A DNA stretch of 14,428 nt from assembly GCA_002473085.1 (NCBI GenBank), contig DKTP01000081.1, forward strand, positions 1 through 14,428, in the 5' to 3' direction. The notes beneath the pieces are model-generated. The model was not told the origin of the DNA, ran no database searches, and worked only from the letters and a program-made list of their open reading frames with translations. Below, piece by piece: positions 14,131-14,428 of this stretch. The translations under genes were made by a program, and so were the position numbers. The first letter of the stretch is position 1. Every line of letters begins with the position of its first letter. This DNA comes from Anaerolineales bacterium UBA7227. GTDB taxonomy: Bacteria > Chloroflexota > Anaerolineae > Anaerolineales > Villigracilaceae.

Positions 14131-14136
14131 ATTATA
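14131..14136 (-). promoter_or_regulatory. Putative -10 box (TATAAT) of moaC
   Basis: A consensus TATAAT on the minus strand, six bases upstream of the moaC ATG. The expected start point is the A of the ATG. It lies within the spacer of the scpA promoter on the other strand. Confidence 0.55.
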
Positions 14137-14142
14137 CCGTGA

Positions 14143-14148
14143 TAAAAT
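14143..14148 (+). promoter_or_regulatory. Putative extended -10 box (TGA-TAAAAT) of scpA
   Basis: TAAAAT preceded by TGA forms an extended -10, with nine bases to the scpA ATG and no SD between them. A TTGGAC occurs at 14117-14122, but its 20-base spacing is long. A leader of at most about 3 bases is predicted. Confidence 0.5.
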
Positions 14149-14157
14149 CTGTGCGCC

Positions 14158-14428
14158 ATGCTTCCCGCCGCGCAATCCTCCTACACCGTCGCGATCCCCG
14201 TTTACGAGGGGCCGCTCGCGCTTCTGCTCGACCTGATCGAGCGCGCCGAGTTGGACATCACCGCGGTTTCGCTCGCGCAGGTGACCGACCAATATCTCGC
14301 CTACGTCCACTCGCTTGAGCAGGTGACGGCGGACGAGATCTCCTCGTTTCTGGTGATCGCCGCGAAGTTGATCCAGATCAAGTCGGAGGCGCTGCTGCCG
14401 CGTCCGCCGGCGCGCGAGGCGGGCGCGG
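14158..14428 (+). CDS. scpA: Segregation and condensation protein A (3' partial)
   Basis: The first 90 residues of ScpA, the kleisin subunit of the bacterial SMC-ScpA-ScpB condensin that organises and separates chromosomes. The reading frame starts at the ATG at 14158 and runs off the window end. It reads [20 protein letters not shown], then [33 protein letters not shown] and [20 protein letters not shown]. The family hallmarks EGPL-x-LLL-x-LIE, LDI, TDQYL and FLV-x-AA-x-L-x-x-IKS-x-x-LLP are all present in the normal order and spacing, which also fixes the start. It is divergent from moaC with a 33-base gap and has no SD. In other genomes scpB often follows scpA; that part is outside the window. 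Confidence 0.95.
   Translation, partial: MLPAAQSSYTVAIPVYEGPLALLLDLIERAELDITAVSLAQVTDQYLAYVHSLEQVTADEISSFLVIAAKLIQIKSEALLPRPPAREAGA

Noticed and set aside
14125..14310. Upstream extension of moaC on the minus strand
   Set aside because: It would overlap scpA and has no MoaC similarity; the ATG at 14124 gives the normal MoaC length and residue numbering.

Overview
The window looks like chromosomal DNA of a GC-rich bacterium, most likely a Chloroflexota member of class Anaerolineae. This is an inference from gene content and style: several exported proteins have a lipobox or membrane anchor followed by a long Pro/Thr/Ala/Ser linker, many genes lack a Shine-Dalgarno (SD) sequence, and the set includes an adenosine-specific kinase and an MSMEG_4193-type phosphomutase. 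I see no rRNA, tRNA, CRISPR array, transposase or phage gene. Coding density is very high and no gene-free stretch exceeds about 175 bases.

Layout. (1) Bases 3-980 (+) hold the 3' part of an M20 metallopeptidase cut by the window edge, with a heptamer repeat at that edge. (2) Bases 1001-12486 carry twelve consecutive minus-strand genes. In transcription order these are: adenosine-specific kinase, membrane-anchored alpha/beta hydrolase, (140-base gap with a likely promoter), lipoprotein, (hairpin), cytoplasmic alpha/beta hydrolase, solute-binding lipoprotein, HAMP-GGDEF diguanylate cyclase, glutaconate-type CoA-transferase subunit B, a two-repeat protein of unknown function, an 8-TM membrane protein, a HAD hydrolase, RarA and a histidine-phosphatase-family phosphomutase. 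(3) Bases 12659-13645 (+) encode a secreted phosphoesterase lipoprotein, divergent from the kinase and convergent with moaC. (4) Bases 13648-14124 (-) are moaC, and from 14158 (+) the 5' end of scpA runs off the window. moaC and scpA share a 33-base divergent promoter region.

How the genes may work together. The most suggestive unit is the tightly coupled run of hydrolase, solute-binding lipoprotein, diguanylate cyclase and CoA-transferase B. Two of its junctions are 4-base ATGA overlaps, and there is no ABC permease or ATPase beside the binding protein. I infer an extracellular ligand sensor that feeds c-di-GMP signalling. Downstream lie a protein with two apparently duplicated beta-rich segments and an internally duplicated polytopic membrane protein, both of unknown function and separated by 9 bases. 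The rarA, moaC and scpA starts each have a -10-like box only 6-9 bases before the ATG and no SD, which suggests leaderless mRNAs, while other genes in the window have textbook AAGGAG or GGAG sites. All product calls rest on reading motifs by eye, and no database search was run.
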